Source: Terriglobia bacterium (lineage in GTDB: Bacteria; Acidobacteriota; Terriglobia; Terriglobales; Acidobacteriaceae). Taken from it: a DNA stretch of 64,000 nt. The stretch is from NCBI GenBank assembly GCA_020073165.1, contig JAIQFP010000011.1, positions 67,260 through 131,259 of the forward strand, written 5' to 3'. Positions 25,170 through 34,286 of this stretch are shown here, one piece after another. The position numbers and the translations under genes were made by a program. A model generated the notes under the pieces. That model did no database searches and was not told the DNA's origin. It saw only the letters and a program-made list of their open reading frames with translations. Each line of letters begins with the position of its first letter. The first letter of the stretch is position 1.

Positions 25170-25868
25170 CAGCCCCATCTTCTTGATGTACTCTCCCACT
25201 GCCGGATTCACGAACCTTCCCAATGCCTTCTTTGCCGCGACCGCGTCGCGGATCGCCGTCGCCGATACCGGCTGATGGACATTCTCCAGCAGGTGCACGG
25301 TCGCGCCCCGCAGCACCAGGTCGCCTCTGGCGGGTTGCTTTTTGAACGGCTTGGTCACCGCCGGCGCAGGGCGCAGGCGCTCCGGCAGCGCATTGGCCAC
25401 GTCCGCCAGAGAATAGCCCGGACGGCTGGCCACGATAAACTCGCACTCCCGGAACAAGGCCTCCGGTTGGTGCCACTTGGCAATGTCCTGGAAGGCGTCA
25501 ATCCCCATCAGGAAGAACAAGCGATCGCTCTTCTTCAAAGTCTCCTTGAGCCGCCGCACCGTGTCGATGCTGTAGTTTGCCCCTGGCACGGCATGCTGGC
25601 GGCTCTTTCCGCCGGCCGGATGGGTCACAGCCTCTCCCGGCGCCTCCAGCAGGGAGGGCACGAACGCCTTCTCCCCCATGGTCGACAGCACCACCATGGC
25701 ATAACGATGGAAGTACGACGCCATCGGCTGCCGCTGCTTATGCGGTGGAATATTCGCCGCAACAAAATAGACACAGCCAAGCTCAAAGCGCTCCCGCGCC
25801 GCGTGGGCCAGCGCCATGTGTCCATGATGGATGGGATCGAAAGTTCCCCCGAAAAGTCCGATGTTCAT
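25119..25868 (-). CDS. nadD: nicotinate-nucleotide adenylyltransferase
   Basis: 249 residues, longer than the usual ~200-215. GGTFDPIHHGHM (residues 7-18) is the nucleotidyltransferase motif, and VSATAIRD provides the SxTxIR motif. It makes nicotinate adenine dinucleotide from NaMN and ATP. Two features are odd: an extra loop HPAGGKSRQHAVPGAN around residues 83-98, and a C-terminal tail QSPVVSRQPQLQSND translated from the heptanucleotide tract. Divergent from the histidine kinase gene. Confidence 0.94.
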   Translation of the reverse strand: MNIGLFGGTFDPIHHGHMALAHAARERFELGCVYFVAANIPPHKQRQPMASYFHRYAMVVLSTMGEKAFVPSLLEAPGEAVTHPAGGKSRQHAVPGANYSIDTVRRLKETLKKSDRLFFLMGIDAFQDIAKWHQPEALFRECEFIVASRPGYSLADVANALPERLRPAPAVTKPFKKQPARGDLVLRGATVHLLENVHQPVSATAIRDAVAAKKALGRFVNPAVGEYIKKMGLYQSPVVSRQPQLQSND

Positions 25869-26074
25869 GCTTCATCCATAATTGTGCGAGTTTTTGCCGG
25901 CTAATTGCCGCAGTTCTGGGTGCCGGAAGAGATTCCCACCTGGGATTGTCCAGGGTGCAATCGTGCGTGCCAGTTGGCCACACGCCATCGGCCCCCCGGA
26001 CAGCGCCGTTCGGGCGGCCCGCGAATGAACTCCCGTAACTCGCGGGTATCCCGTTCCGGAACTAGGATTTAGTT

Positions 26075-28348
26075 ATGCGAGTGAAGCTCCCCCTTCTCCG
26101 CACCCGCTACGTCCCCGCTACACGGGCTCCTGTCCTGCGTTACGGCGTGGCCATCCTTAGCATCACGCTGGCACTGATCCCGGCGCTCATGCTCTCCGAT
26201 GTAGTGGAAAGCCGGCTGGTGGTGTTTGCCGTGGCCATCATGGTCAGCGCCTGGTATGGCGGCTGGAAGCCCGGCCTGGTAGCCACCTCGTTCGCGCTCA
26301 CCGTCAGTGCCTATTTCTCGCTCACCGGCCAGCAGTCCCCATCCCAATATCGCAACGCCATCATACATCTCACGCTGTTTGTGGTAGTGGCTGTGCTGAT
26401 CTGCTGGTTCAATGCGGCGCTGCGCTCCGCCCAGGAAGGCCTGCGCCGCTCCGAACTCAACTTCCGTTCGCTGGTGACTAACGCTCCCTACGGTGTCTGC
26501 CGGTGTGATTCCGCGGGCATTCTCCTCGGCGTCAATCCCGCCTTTGTCAGCATGCTGGGATATGACTCGGCGGCGGAGCTGGTCGGCAACAGTTTGCCCA
26601 ATCTTTATGCCGACTCGCAGCAATGGTTTCTGCTGGCCGACTACTTCCGATCGCTCGAGAAATTTCATGGGCTGGTCGCCGAATGGGCGCGCAAGGACGG
26701 CAGCTCCACCGTCGTACGCCTCTCCGGGCGCGCCATCCGTGGAGAAGGGAACGCTATCTTCTTCGAGCTTTTCAGCGAAGACGTGACTGAGCACCGCGCC
26801 CTGGAACAGCAACTCCGCCAATCGCAGAAGATGGAAGCCATCGGCCGGCTCGCCGGCGGCATTGCGCACGACTTCAACAACCTGCTGATGGTGATCTCCG
26901 GCTACTGCGAGTTCCTGCTCGACCGCATCGGTTCCAACCAAGAGCTTCGCGGACCGGCCCAGGAGATCGCCAGCGCCGCCGAGCGTGCGACCTCGCTAAC
27001 CCGGCAACTGCTGGCTTTCAGCCGCAAGCAGATGCTGGCGCCCAGGGTGGTAGACCTGAACGCGGTGGTCACTGAAAACCTGAAAATGCTCACCCGCTTG
27101 ATTGGCGAGGACATTGACCTGGTCATGGTGCCCAGCGCGGACATCGGCGCGGTCAAAGCCGATCCCGGCCAGATCGAGCAGGTCATCATGAATCTGGCGG
27201 TCAATGCTCGTGATGCCATGCCCCACGGTGGCAAGCTCACGATCGAGACGGCCAATGTCACGCTCGACGAAAACTACGCCCGCTTCCATGCCCCGGTGCA
27301 GCCCGGCGATTACATCATGCTCGCCATCAGCGACACCGGCACGGGCATGGATGCCGAGACCCAAAGCCACATCTTCGAGCCCTTCTTCACCACCAAGGGA
27401 ACCAAGGGCACCGGTTTGGGGCTTTCCACCGTGTACGGCATCATCAAGCAGAGCGGCGGCTACGTCTGGGTCTACAGCGAGCCCAGCAAGGGCACCACCT
27501 TCAAGATTTACTTGCCGCGTATCAGCGCTACCGGGGAGGTCGCCGAGGCCGAAGCCACCGTTGCCATCAACAACTCCCATCAGAATGTCGAGACCATTTT
27601 GCTGGTCGAGGACGAAGCCAACCTGCGTTTGCTCACTTTGCAGTATCTGCGCAAACAGGGGTATACCGTGCTCGAAGCGGCGGATGGCGCCGCAGCCATT
27701 CAAGTTTCTGAAGCTCATCCAGGCCCCATTCATCTGCTGTTGACCGACGTCATCATGCCGGGAATGAACGGGCGCGAACTGGCCCAACGCATCACCTCGG
27801 AGCGGTTCGAAACCCGTGTGCTCTACATGTCGGGCTACACCGAGAATGCGGTCGGTCACAACGGCACGCTGGACGCGGGCATCACCCTGCTCCAGAAGCC
27901 CTTTACCCTCCCCGCCTTGAAGGCCAAGGTGCGGGAGATGCTCGATACAGCCCTTCCCCAGGAGGTTCCGATGTCTGCTCGTTTGGCTGCCCAAGCTGCA
28001 ATCCGGCGGCGGGAGAGGTTGTCTCCCTTCCGCGCGCAACGCTTCAATCTTCACTTGCCACTGAAATACCGCCTGCTCGGAGAAAACGACTGGCGCCAAG
28101 GCACCACTGAAAACATCAGCCGCTCGGGCATGCTGTTCCGGGCGGAGGAAATGATTCCCCCCAATGCGCAGCTCGAGATCAACCTTGTGCTGCCCGCGGA
28201 AATTGCAGGGTTGTCGGCCGCCGAGGTGGTGTGCCGCGGTGAAGTAGTCCGTGCCTTGAAGCCCGAGGCGCCCACCATGCACCCGGCCTTAGCCGCCAAA
28301 ATCCTGCAGTACCACTTCCAGCACGGCACGCAGATTCCAGATGCCTGA
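26075..28348 (+). CDS. hybrid sensor histidine kinase with receiver and C-terminal PilZ-like domain
   Basis: 757 residues. Order: a KdpD/DUF4118-like membrane module (residues 25-115, four helices), a PAS domain (125-240), a HisKA dimerisation helix with H265 in [11 protein letters not shown], a HATPase domain (N-box [12 protein letters not shown] 372-383; G boxes SDTGTGMD and KGTGLGLS), a receiver domain with phosphoacceptor D558 in [12 protein letters not shown] and K608, and a final segment from residue 655 with [10 protein letters not shown], like the second half of a PilZ domain. The RxxxR loop of c-di-GMP-binding PilZ is not clearly present. Autophosphorylation and internal phosphotransfer are expected. 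No partner regulator is adjacent. Confidence 0.9.
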   Translation: MRVKLPLLRTRYVPATRAPVLRYGVAILSITLALIPALMLSDVVESRLVVFAVAIMVSAWYGGWKPGLVATSFALTVSAYFSLTGQQSPSQYRNAIIHLTLFVVVAVLICWFNAALRSAQEGLRRSELNFRSLVTNAPYGVCRCDSAGILLGVNPAFVSMLGYDSAAELVGNSLPNLYADSQQWFLLADYFRSLEKFHGLVAEWARKDGSSTVVRLSGRAIRGEGNAIFFELFSEDVTEHRALEQQLRQSQKMEAIGRLAGGIAHDFNNLLMVISGYCEFLLDRIGSNQELRGPAQEIASAAERATSLTRQLLAFSRKQMLAPRVVDLNAVVTENLKMLTRLIGEDIDLVMVPSADIGAVKADPGQIEQVIMNLAVNARDAMPHGGKLTIETANVTLDENYARFHAPVQPGDYIMLAISDTGTGMDAETQSHIFEPFFTTKGTKGTGLGLSTVYGIIKQSGGYVWVYSEPSKGTTFKIYLPRISATGEVAEAEATVAINNSHQNVETILLVEDEANLRLLTLQYLRKQGYTVLEAADGAAAIQVSEAHPGPIHLLLTDVIMPGMNGRELAQRITSERFETRVLYMSGYTENAVGHNGTLDAGITLLQKPFTLPALKAKVREMLDTALPQEVPMSARLAAQAAIRRRERLSPFRAQRFNLHLPLKYRLLGENDWRQGTTENISRSGMLFRAEEMIPPNAQLEINLVLPAEIAGLSAAEVVCRGEVVRALKPEAPTMHPALAAKILQYHFQHGTQIPDA

Positions 28349-28497
28349 CCGTACCGAATACTTAGTACCGAGTACTGAGTGAAAACAAAAGGCGACCCCC
28401 TCAGGGGTCGCCTTTAGCTTGTCAGCTTCTCCTGCGTTGCGTCCGTTTTGGTGAGAGGTCTTCACTCGGTACTCGGTACATGGTGCTCGGTACTTTG
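28349..28497. repeat. inverted pair of heptanucleotide tracts around a terminator
   Basis: Tract 28351-28381 has GTACCGA/GTACTGA units. Tract 28461-28497 has CTCGGTA units (four, one degenerate). They are inverse to each other and flank a bidirectional terminator. The second tract encodes the C-terminus of ObgE. Confidence 0.85.
28391..28412. terminator. bidirectional terminator between the histidine kinase and obgE
   Basis: GGCGACCCC pairs with GGGGTCGCC around a CTCA loop, with A-run before (28387) and T-run after (28413). It works for both convergent genes. Confidence 0.88.
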
Positions 28498-29514
28498 TTT
28501 GGGCAGACGTACTTGCTCGACCTTTTCTGCCATCGCGTACTTCAACTCGTCGATCCCCTTACCGGTGACCGCGGAGATTGGGAACAGCTCCAGCCCTTCT
28601 TTCTTGCAGTACTTCTTCAGCTTCGTCAGCTTGTCTTTGTTGGCCACGTCGATTTTCGAGGCCACCATGATCACGGGCTTCTGCACCAGGCCCGCGCCAA
28701 AGCTCTCCAGCTCTCCGGTAATCACTTGAGCATCCTTCACCGGGTCCGGACGCCCGCTGGCATCGGAAACATCCACCAGGTGCACCAGCAACCGCGTGCG
28801 CTCGATGTGCCGCAGGAACTGTGTGCCGAGGCCTGCGCCCGAGTGGGCGCCTTCAATCAGCCCGGGAATATCGGCCACGACAAAACTCTTCTCCTCCGGA
28901 GGTTTGCCCACCGCCACCACGCCCAGGTTCGGCTGCAGCGTGGTAAACGGATAGTCCGCGATCTTCGGCCGCGCTGCGGAGATGCGCGAGATCAGGGTGG
29001 ACTTGCCCACATTGGGAAACCCCACGAGCCCCACGTCGGCCAGCAACTTCAGCTCCAGCCGAAACGTGCGCTCCTCGCCCGGCCGGCCCGGTTCGTGCTC
29101 GCGTGGCGCCTGGTGGGTCGAAGTCGCAAACTGAGCATTGCCCCGTCCGCCGCGGCCGCCCCGGGCGATCACAATGCGCTCATCCGCATGGGAGAAGTCG
29201 TGCACCTTCTCGCCCGTCTCCGCGTCGTAGACGATGGTGCCGACCGGCACTTTCAAGATCACGTCCACGCCTTCGCGTCCGGTGCGGTTGGAGCCCTCGC
29301 CGTGCCGTCCCCGCTCCGCTTTGTATTCCGGATTGAAACGGAAATGCACCAGGGTATTGTGGCGTTCGCTGGACTCCATGATGACATCGCCACCCTTGCC
29401 GCCGTCTCCGCCCGAGGGCCCCCCGCGCGGGACAAACTTCTCCCGCCGGAAGGCAAGGCAGCCATTCCCGCCGTCGCCGGCCTTCACACGAATTGTGGCC
29501 TCATCAATAAACAT
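28462..29514 (-). CDS. obgE: Obg family GTPase ObgE/CgtA
   Basis: 350 residues. The glycine-rich Obg fold (1-158, with [11 protein letters not shown] and [12 protein letters not shown]) is followed by the GTPase domain: [11 protein letters not shown] (G1), [16 protein letters not shown] (G3) and [14 protein letters not shown] (G4). It acts in 50S assembly and stringent control. The last 11 residues [11 protein letters not shown] are translated from a heptanucleotide tract and replace the usual C-terminal domain, which is absent in many phyla. Third gene of rplU-rpmA-obgE. Confidence 0.97.
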   Translation of the reverse strand: MFIDEATIRVKAGDGGNGCLAFRREKFVPRGGPSGGDGGKGGDVIMESSERHNTLVHFRFNPEYKAERGRHGEGSNRTGREGVDVILKVPVGTIVYDAETGEKVHDFSHADERIVIARGGRGGRGNAQFATSTHQAPREHEPGRPGEERTFRLELKLLADVGLVGFPNVGKSTLISRISAARPKIADYPFTTLQPNLGVVAVGKPPEEKSFVVADIPGLIEGAHSGAGLGTQFLRHIERTRLLVHLVDVSDASGRPDPVKDAQVITGELESFGAGLVQKPVIMVASKIDVANKDKLTKLKKYCKKEGLELFPISAVTGKGIDELKYAMAEKVEQVRLPKQSTEHHVPSTE

Positions 29515-29523
29515 GAAAACTCA

Positions 29524-29592
29524 GGTAGGGACAGGCGCCCTTAGACTTCGCTCAGGGCAGGCTCTCGCCTGTCCACCGAGCCAAGCGAGGCA
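29524..29592. repeat. GTAGGGAC-type element between rpmA and obgE
   Basis: GGTAGGGACAGGCGCC and CTCGCCTGTCCACCG match the left end of the 12504 element. Between them is inserted a TTCGCTCAGGGC piece of the CTGAGCG-AAGGA repeat, so one repeat is nested in another. Confidence 0.7.
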
Positions 29593-29599
29593 GCAACAC

Positions 29600-29623
29600 A
29601 AAAGCCCCGGCCGAAGCCGAGGC
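29600..29623 (-). terminator. terminator after rpmA
   Basis: On the minus strand GCCTCGGC pairs with GCCGGGGC (one G-U) around a stable TTCG tetraloop and is followed by four T. It lies 47 bp beyond the rpmA stop, so obgE may get only part of the rplU-rpmA transcription. Confidence 0.75.
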
Positions 29624-29669
29624 CCCAGGCCGCCAGGCGAACGCGGCCTCTGCATTGATCTTAGAACGC

Positions 29670-29933
29670 TTACTTCGCCTCGACCGGCTCGATCATGACG
29701 AACTTCCCCATGCCGCCCTTGTCGAGAAACTTGATGCGTCCGGTGATTTTGGCGAAAAGCGTGTCATCTTTGCCGCGACCGACGTTCAAGCCAGGCTTCA
29801 CCCGCGTGCCTCGCTGCCGGACGATGATGGTTCCGCCGGGGACCAGTTGCCCGCCGAAAGCCTTGAAGCCCAAACGCTGCGCATTAGAATCGCGCCCGTT
29901 GCGTGAAGTGCCTTGTCCTTTTTTATGTGCCAT
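29670..29933 (-). CDS. rpmA: 50S ribosomal protein L27
   Basis: 87 residues. [29 protein letters not shown] is the canonical N-terminus that reaches the peptidyl transferase centre; there is no cleavable N-terminal extension of the Firmicutes type. [28 protein letters not shown] matches the rest of the family. Follows rplU. Confidence 0.97.
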   Translation of the reverse strand: MAHKKGQGTSRNGRDSNAQRLGFKAFGGQLVPGGTIIVRQRGTRVKPGLNVGRGKDDTLFAKITGRIKFLDKGGMGKFVMIEPVEAK

Positions 29934-29938
29934 AAAAT

Positions 29939-29975
29939 CAGTTCTCGGTTCTCAGATGTTGGTTCCCAGTTGTCG
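29939..29975. repeat. heptanucleotide tract between rplU and rpmA
   Basis: Units such as CTCGGTT and CCCAGTT at 7-base spacing fill the 49-bp gap between two ribosomal protein genes. Confidence 0.7.
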
Positions 29976-29982
29976 GGGTTTG

Positions 29983-30456
29983 CTACGTCTTTTTCTTCGG
30001 AGCAGCCTTCTTCGCTGCCGGCTTCTTGGCGGCTTTCTTGTGCGGAGCCGCGGCTTTCGTCTCGACTTTGGGCGCCTCGACTTCGGCCGGTGCCGCCTTC
30101 TTCGGCTTCGGTTCCTTCTTCGGAAGCTCAGGCGCGGTGAACTTCTGTCCGTCGAAGGCGATTTCGGTGATGCGCACTGCGGTAAATGCCTGCCGGTGGC
30201 CGCGCAGCTTCTTGTACTGCTTTTTGCGCTTGTAGTGGAAGACGAGGATCTTGTCGGCGCGGCCCTGCTCCACCACCTGGCCAACCACGTGGCTGTCCGC
30301 CTGCGGCTTGCCGATCTGCCCTTCTCCGCCGGAGACCGCCAGGATGTCGCCGAACTCAACCTTGCCGTCGGTGCCGGTGTTCAGGCTCTCCACACGTATT
30401 ACATCGCCGGGCGCCACCCGGTACTGCTTGCCACCGGCGCGGATGACCGCGTACAT
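29983..30456 (-). CDS. rplU: 50S ribosomal protein L21 with long basic tail
   Basis: 157 residues from MYAVIRAGGKQYRVAPGDVI at 30456; an upstream start at 30627 is rejected because L21 begins at this motif. The ~103-residue L21 core ends near FTAVRITEIAFDG. The remaining ~50 residues form a Lys/Ala/Pro-rich extension (AAPHKKAAKKPAAKKAAPKKK), probably disordered and RNA-binding. First gene of rplU-rpmA-obgE. The 212 bp upstream (30457-30668) should hold its promoter; no other gene seen. Confidence 0.96.
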   Translation of the reverse strand: MYAVIRAGGKQYRVAPGDVIRVESLNTGTDGKVEFGDILAVSGGEGQIGKPQADSHVVGQVVEQGRADKILVFHYKRKKQYKKLRGHRQAFTAVRITEIAFDGQKFTAPELPKKEPKPKKAAPAEVEAPKVETKAAAPHKKAAKKPAAKKAAPKKKT

Positions 30457-30668
30457 ACCTATGCCTCCGTCCAAATCGATACCGGACGCGCACCCGCGCG
30501 TTCCGGGGAACCTGCTGATTTCTCTGTGCTTGCTGTTTTCCGCGTCGGCGCTCTCAGCAACCATGGCGGGCGGCTCCAGAGCGGAACCGCAGCTACAGGC
30601 AAACGCAGCTATTCTAGCGTGCGCCAAGGAAGATGGTCAAACCAGGGCGACGCAGCTTCATTGCGCGG

Positions 30669-30983
30669 TTACTTGCCATGCCAGACTTCCAGAATCTTGC
30701 CGTCACTCTCTTGAAGAGTAACGGTTGCAACTCCTCCAGCAATTACCTCGTCTCCGTGGCCTCGGGGCAAGGTTCCATGTACCGTCCAAACATCTTCCTT
30801 GAGGGTAGCAACGAACGGTTGTTCCCGTTTGATCTGGCTGCTTCTATAAATTGGGATCAGCACTGCTACACCGACAGCAATTGCTGTTTTCTCATCCGGG
30901 ACGAAGCCACCTTTTGGGGGAGTAGATTGGGATTGGGCGGTTGCGATCGTCATCGCAAGTAGAAAGAAAGACATGAGTTTCAT
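30669..30983 (-). CDS. secreted NTF2-fold immunity-like protein
   Basis: 104 residues from the ATG at 30983, with a signal peptide (MKLMSFFLLAMTIATAQS). The mature part has the pattern of the NTF2-fold immunity family: DEKTAIAVGVAVLIPIY, PFVATLKEDVWTVHGTLP, then VATVTLQESDGKILEVWHGK. Such domains are found as immunity partners of polymorphic toxins, but many are orphans. No toxin gene lies next to it, so an immunity role is not shown. Confidence 0.75.
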   Translation of the reverse strand: MKLMSFFLLAMTIATAQSQSTPPKGGFVPDEKTAIAVGVAVLIPIYRSSQIKREQPFVATLKEDVWTVHGTLPRGHGDEVIAGGVATVTLQESDGKILEVWHGK

Positions 30984-31078
30984 GGTGGTCGTTAATTCCG
31001 CAGCTCTAGGGGTCATACTTATCTGTGTTCCGTTGACATGCCAGCGACTGGCTTATCGCGTGGGTATACCAGCCGCCA

Positions 31079-31441
31079 TCAGCAGCCCATGGCAATCTTG
31101 ATCTTCTCCGCCAGTTCGCAAACCTGGGAATTGCTGAGGTTACGGAGCTTGCTGCGAGGCTCGACCAGACTGCTCTTGCGCACTACTGTCACATCTTCGG
31201 CCTTGAGAACAGAGCCCTCAATTCCCGTTTGGCCTGGTGCCAAATACAAATGAGTTGGGACGTCTCTGGTCACGCTGGTCGAAAGCGGGACAACCAATAC
31301 CGTATTCGCCTTGGGATTGAGATTTCTTGCGTCCCGCGACACTACTACCACAGGCCGGGGCTGCTTGTCCGGTGGGTCGGTCGGGAGCTTGACATACCAG
31401 ATCTCTCCCCTCTGCGGTTGTTTGCCGTCTGTCGTTTCCGT
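31079..31441 (-). pseudogene. MazF/PemK-like toxin lacking a canonical start codon
   Basis: Read in the antitoxin frame directly after its stop, the sequence codes a PemK/MazF-like fold: RGEIWYVKLPTD, RPVVVVSRDA, VLVVPLSTSV, LYLAPGQTGI, SVLKAEDVTVV and LRNLSNSQVCELAEKIKIAM. However the codon after the antitoxin TAG is ACG, and the first ATG/GTG in frame is a GTG at 31351, which would remove the first ~30 residues including the first strand. Either a non-standard start is used or a T-to-C change inactivated the toxin. If functional it would be an mRNA endonuclease. Confidence 0.65.
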
Positions 31442-31756
31442 CTACTCCGTCGGGAATTGGGACTCTGCGAACTCTCCCCAGGCGCGGTTTTCTTCCCGCT
31501 CTTCCTCGCTCATCGAGTCGTAGTAGTGCATGATCGCAGCATCGATGCGCTCCTTCTTTGCCTGCGACTCCTTTTCTCGGATGAGCGCATCCAGGGCCTC
31601 GGAGTCGGAATGATAGGCCTTTGCCAGCCGCTTCAGGAAATCCACTGACTCCGGCGAAAGCGAGAAGGTTTTCTTGAGCTTCCTCTGCCTCGATGATCTG
31701 GAGGCCCGTCTGATCCCGCGTCGCCGGGTATGCACACTCGACTTACTATTGGTCAT
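31442..31756 (-). CDS. putative antitoxin of the MazF/PemK-like module
   Basis: 104 residues from the ATG at 31756 (an ATG at 31768 is equally possible). A basic N-terminus is followed by KKTFSLSPESVDFLKRLAKAY, like a ribbon-helix-helix DNA-binding element, then a very acidic helix (EKESQAKKERID, MSEEEREENRAWGEFAESQ) suited to wrap a toxin. The stop is followed immediately by the toxin-like reading frame in the same phase, typical toxin-antitoxin order. Confidence 0.75.
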   Translation of the reverse strand: MTNSKSSVHTRRRGIRRASRSSRQRKLKKTFSLSPESVDFLKRLAKAYHSDSEALDALIREKESQAKKERIDAAIMHYYDSMSEEEREENRAWGEFAESQFPTE

Positions 31757-31811
31757 ACTAGAGATCATACCACACCATTCAGGGAGCCGGAAGGGTGTAT
31801 GATTCCCACCC

Positions 31812-32114
31812 ATGTTGGGTAACCGCACCAGCGAACAGTGGATTGCCCAATATTCCACCAGCCACCAACATCCGGTCAACCGCGCCTGCCACACCCTCGG
31901 CATCCCGACCATCCTCCTCTCCGCGTTGTTGGCGATTGCCGGATTCTTCTTCCACCCGTTCTGGATCTACGCGCTCGGCCTGTTCGTTTTTGGCTGGGCA
32001 TTGCAGTTCATCGGACATGCCTTCGAGCGCAAAGAACCCGAATTTTTCCATGACTGGCGCTTCCTGTTCGTGGGTGTCCGCTGGTGGTGGGCCAAGGTCC
32101 GCGGCCGGGCCTGA
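31812..32114 (+). CDS. DUF962/Mpo1-like membrane protein
   Basis: 100 residues. It begins EQWIAQYSTSHQHPVNRACHTLGIP, followed by two membrane helices and FIGHAFERKEPEFF. The His residues H36-type (HQHP, CH, GH) form the conserved set of the Mpo1/YGL010w family, whose yeast member is a membrane dioxygenase of 2-hydroxy fatty acids. Enzyme activity in bacteria is unproven. Confidence 0.85.
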   Translation: MLGNRTSEQWIAQYSTSHQHPVNRACHTLGIPTILLSALLAIAGFFFHPFWIYALGLFVFGWALQFIGHAFERKEPEFFHDWRFLFVGVRWWWAKVRGRA

Positions 32115-32174
32115 CGCTCATTGTCCTTTTTACTTTCCCCTTGCTGTGCGAGAATCCCGCCGGGAGGAAATCCA

Positions 32175-32642
32175 ATGCAGAAACGTCTTCTCACCCTGCT
32201 GCTTTGCATTCTCATGCTCAGCCTTCCGAGCCTGGCGCAGAAGTCAAAAAAGATGTCCGGTCCCGGCCCTGACAAAGCCCTCATGCAGAAAATCTGGGAT
32301 GGCTGGGCCACGATCAATCCTGACAACGTCGCCCAGTTCTATGCCAAGGGCCAGCACACCTTCTTCGACCTCGCGCCGCTGAAATACGACAGCTGGGACG
32401 AATACGCTGCCGGAGTGAAGAAGGAATTCGGCGACTATAAGGCCGCCAAGTTCGAGGTGAATGACGACGCCCAGATCCACGCCGCCGGCGAATACGTCTG
32501 GGGCACGGCCACCATCAAGTCCGACATGACCACGGCGTCCGGTAAGCGCGAGCTGGGTACCTTCCGCTGGACCGTGATCTGGCAAAAGCAGGAAGGCAAG
32601 TGGCTCATCGTGCACGAGCACTGCTCCGCGCCGATGCAATAA
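32175..32642 (+). CDS. secreted NTF2/SnoaL-fold protein
   Basis: 155 residues from an ATG with GGAGGA 5 bases upstream. Signal peptide MQKRLLTLLLCILMLSLPSLAQ, then a SnoaL/DUF4440-type domain with MQKIWDGWATINPDNVAQFYA and RWTVIWQKQEGKWLIVHEHCS. Function unknown. Closely follows the DUF962 gene (61 bp). Confidence 0.75.
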   Translation: MQKRLLTLLLCILMLSLPSLAQKSKKMSGPGPDKALMQKIWDGWATINPDNVAQFYAKGQHTFFDLAPLKYDSWDEYAAGVKKEFGDYKAAKFEVNDDAQIHAAGEYVWGTATIKSDMTTASGKRELGTFRWTVIWQKQEGKWLIVHEHCSAPMQ

Positions 32643-32667
32643 CCGCGCTGGTGAGCAGAAGAACAGC

Positions 32668-32753
32668 CACAGATTTCCACGGATCATCACGGATGGGGTG
32701 AGCACGCAGGGTCCACTCGATCCGTGCAGATCCGGGTTGATCTGGGGCTGATC
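32668..32753. repeat. inverted pair of repeat tracts with a CGGAT word
   Basis: CCACAGATTTCCACGGATCA (from 32670) and, further on, GATCCGTGCAGATCCGGG (from 32719) are inverse imperfect tracts. They lie between the NTF2-fold gene and the convergent TauE-like gene. Spacing fits seven-base units only loosely. Confidence 0.5.
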
Positions 32754-32764
32754 TTTCTCCTCCT

Positions 32765-33577
32765 TCAGTACGCCCTCACAAAGAAATACGCGCTCATGCC
32801 TGCGCCGACGAGGATGACGAACCAGCGCACCCAGGCCTGCGGCAGCTTCAGCGCGTAGTGGGCGCCGAAATATCCTCCGACCATGGCTCCGGCAATCATC
32901 ACCACCGCCTGCGGCCAGAAGATGGCGCGCTTCAAGATAAACACCACCACCGCCACGCCGTTGATGGCCGTCCCCAGCACGCTCTTGAGCGCATTCATCG
33001 CATGGATGTCGGTCATGCCAATCGCCGCCAGCATGGCCAGGTTCACAATGCCCACTCCGCCGCCGAAATACCCTCCGTACACCGCAACTCCTAGCTCGAA
33101 CACGCAGGCTCCTGCAATGGCCGCGACGCTGGCATCATGCGCCACGCTCGAGGCCCGACCTCGCGAAAGCCGTTTGCCGAACACGAACAGCAATGTCGCT
33201 CCCAGCATCAGCCACGGCAGCACCTTCATGAAGGTGTGCGCCGGGGTCTTCAGCAGCAGAAACGCGCCCGCGACTCCGCCGGCGAAGCTGGTCACCAGCA
33301 GCGGCACCATGATTCGTCTGGGAACGTCGAGCCGGCTGCGATAGGCGCCCCCGCTGGCCGTCACGCCTACCCACAGCGCGATGGTATTGGTGGCGTTCGC
33401 AGGAATCGGTGGCACGCCAGTGAACAGGAGTGCGGGAAATGCCACAAAGCTGCCGCCGCCCGCGACCGCGTTCAGTGCCCCGCCCAGCACTCCGGCGAAG
33501 AAAAGGAAAATGATGGTATGGAGATTCAAGCCTAAATGTGTATCACACAGGCGCAGCAGTTTACGAAACAGTCCCAC
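32765..33577 (-). CDS. TSUP (TauE/SafE) family membrane transporter
   Basis: 270 residues from a GTG at 33577; a TTG at 33529 would give a start closer to the first membrane helix. The signature FAGVLGGALNAVAGGGSFVAFPALL and its repeat ELGVAVYGGYFGGGVGIVNLAML mark the two TauE/SafE halves. About eight membrane helices. Family members export sulfite, sulfoacetate or related organosulfur anions. Substrate not determinable. Confidence 0.88.
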   Translation of the reverse strand: MGLFRKLLRLCDTHLGLNLHTIIFLFFAGVLGGALNAVAGGGSFVAFPALLFTGVPPIPANATNTIALWVGVTASGGAYRSRLDVPRRIMVPLLVTSFAGGVAGAFLLLKTPAHTFMKVLPWLMLGATLLFVFGKRLSRGRASSVAHDASVAAIAGACVFELGVAVYGGYFGGGVGIVNLAMLAAIGMTDIHAMNALKSVLGTAINGVAVVVFILKRAIFWPQAVVMIAGAMVGGYFGAHYALKLPQAWVRWFVILVGAGMSAYFFVRAY

Positions 33578-33649
33578 ATCTGCCGGATGTCTTGTTCAAC
33601 TCTGCTATCGTCCGGCGCGCTCCGCCGTCACACTGCAGGGAGAAACCTC

Positions 33650-34201
33650 ATGAGCCTTGCACTGCGGATTACGCTTGGAACCCTGGTTATCCTGTTCGCG
33701 CTTTCCGTCGCCCTTGCCCGGCAGCAGGGCAGCACCGCTCCCCCGCCCAACCCGTGTGCCGCGCCGGAACAAAAGCAACTGGATTTCTGGGTAGGGGAAT
33801 GGGATCTGACCTGGCCGGGGGCCAAGGAAGGGGAAGTGGCGCACGGCGCCAACAGCATCAAGCGCGTGCTGGATAGCTGTGTGGTGGAGGAGAGCTTCTC
33901 CGGAGGCGACTCCATGCCTCTGCGCGGCATGAGCGTCTCCCTTTTTGATGTCCGTGCCGGCAAGTGGAAGCAGACCTGGGTAGACAACCAGGGCGGCTAT
34001 CTCGACTTCGTCGGTGAGTTCAAGGATGGCCAGATGGTCCTCTCGCGCCAGGCTACGCGGCCTGATGGCACCAAAGTCATGCAGCGTATGGTCTTCAAGA
34101 ACATTACCGCAAACGAGTTCGACTGGAGTTGGGAAGCCTCCAAGGACGGCGGCAAAACCTGGCAGGTCAACTGGCCGATCCACTACAAGCGCAGAAGCTA
34201 G
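33650..34201 (+). CDS. secreted DUF1579-like protein
   Basis: 183 residues from the ATG at 33650, with a signal peptide (LRITLGTLVILFALSVALA). The mature domain starts with EQKQLDFWVGEWDLTW and has GKWKQTWVDNQGGYLDF and QRMVFKNITANEFDWSWE, a lipocalin-like beta barrel of the DUF1579 type. Such proteins are frequent in acidobacteria. Function unknown. Confidence 0.75.
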   Translation: MSLALRITLGTLVILFALSVALARQQGSTAPPPNPCAAPEQKQLDFWVGEWDLTWPGAKEGEVAHGANSIKRVLDSCVVEESFSGGDSMPLRGMSVSLFDVRAGKWKQTWVDNQGGYLDFVGEFKDGQMVLSRQATRPDGTKVMQRMVFKNITANEFDWSWEASKDGGKTWQVNWPIHYKRRS

Positions 34202-34224
34202 TAGCGAATAGCCTCACCCCGACT

Positions 34225-34240
34225 CGTGATTTGGGTCACA
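34225..34240 (+). promoter_or_regulatory. CRP/FNR-type site upstream of the corrinoid operon
   Basis: CGTGATTTGGGTCACA matches TGTGA-N6-TCACA at 9 of 10 conserved positions, 46 bp before the corrinoid protein start. The factor is unknown; a CRP/FNR family member is inferred from the motif alone. Confidence 0.5.
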
Positions 34241-34286
34241 GACAGAAGTGCGCTTCTCCCGGTCAAATCCATTGTGAGGCCCAACC

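Noticed and set aside
26996..28282. Long minus-strand frame opposite the hybrid histidine kinase
   Set aside because: The plus strand shows HisKA, HATPase and receiver motifs in order; the opposite frame has none.
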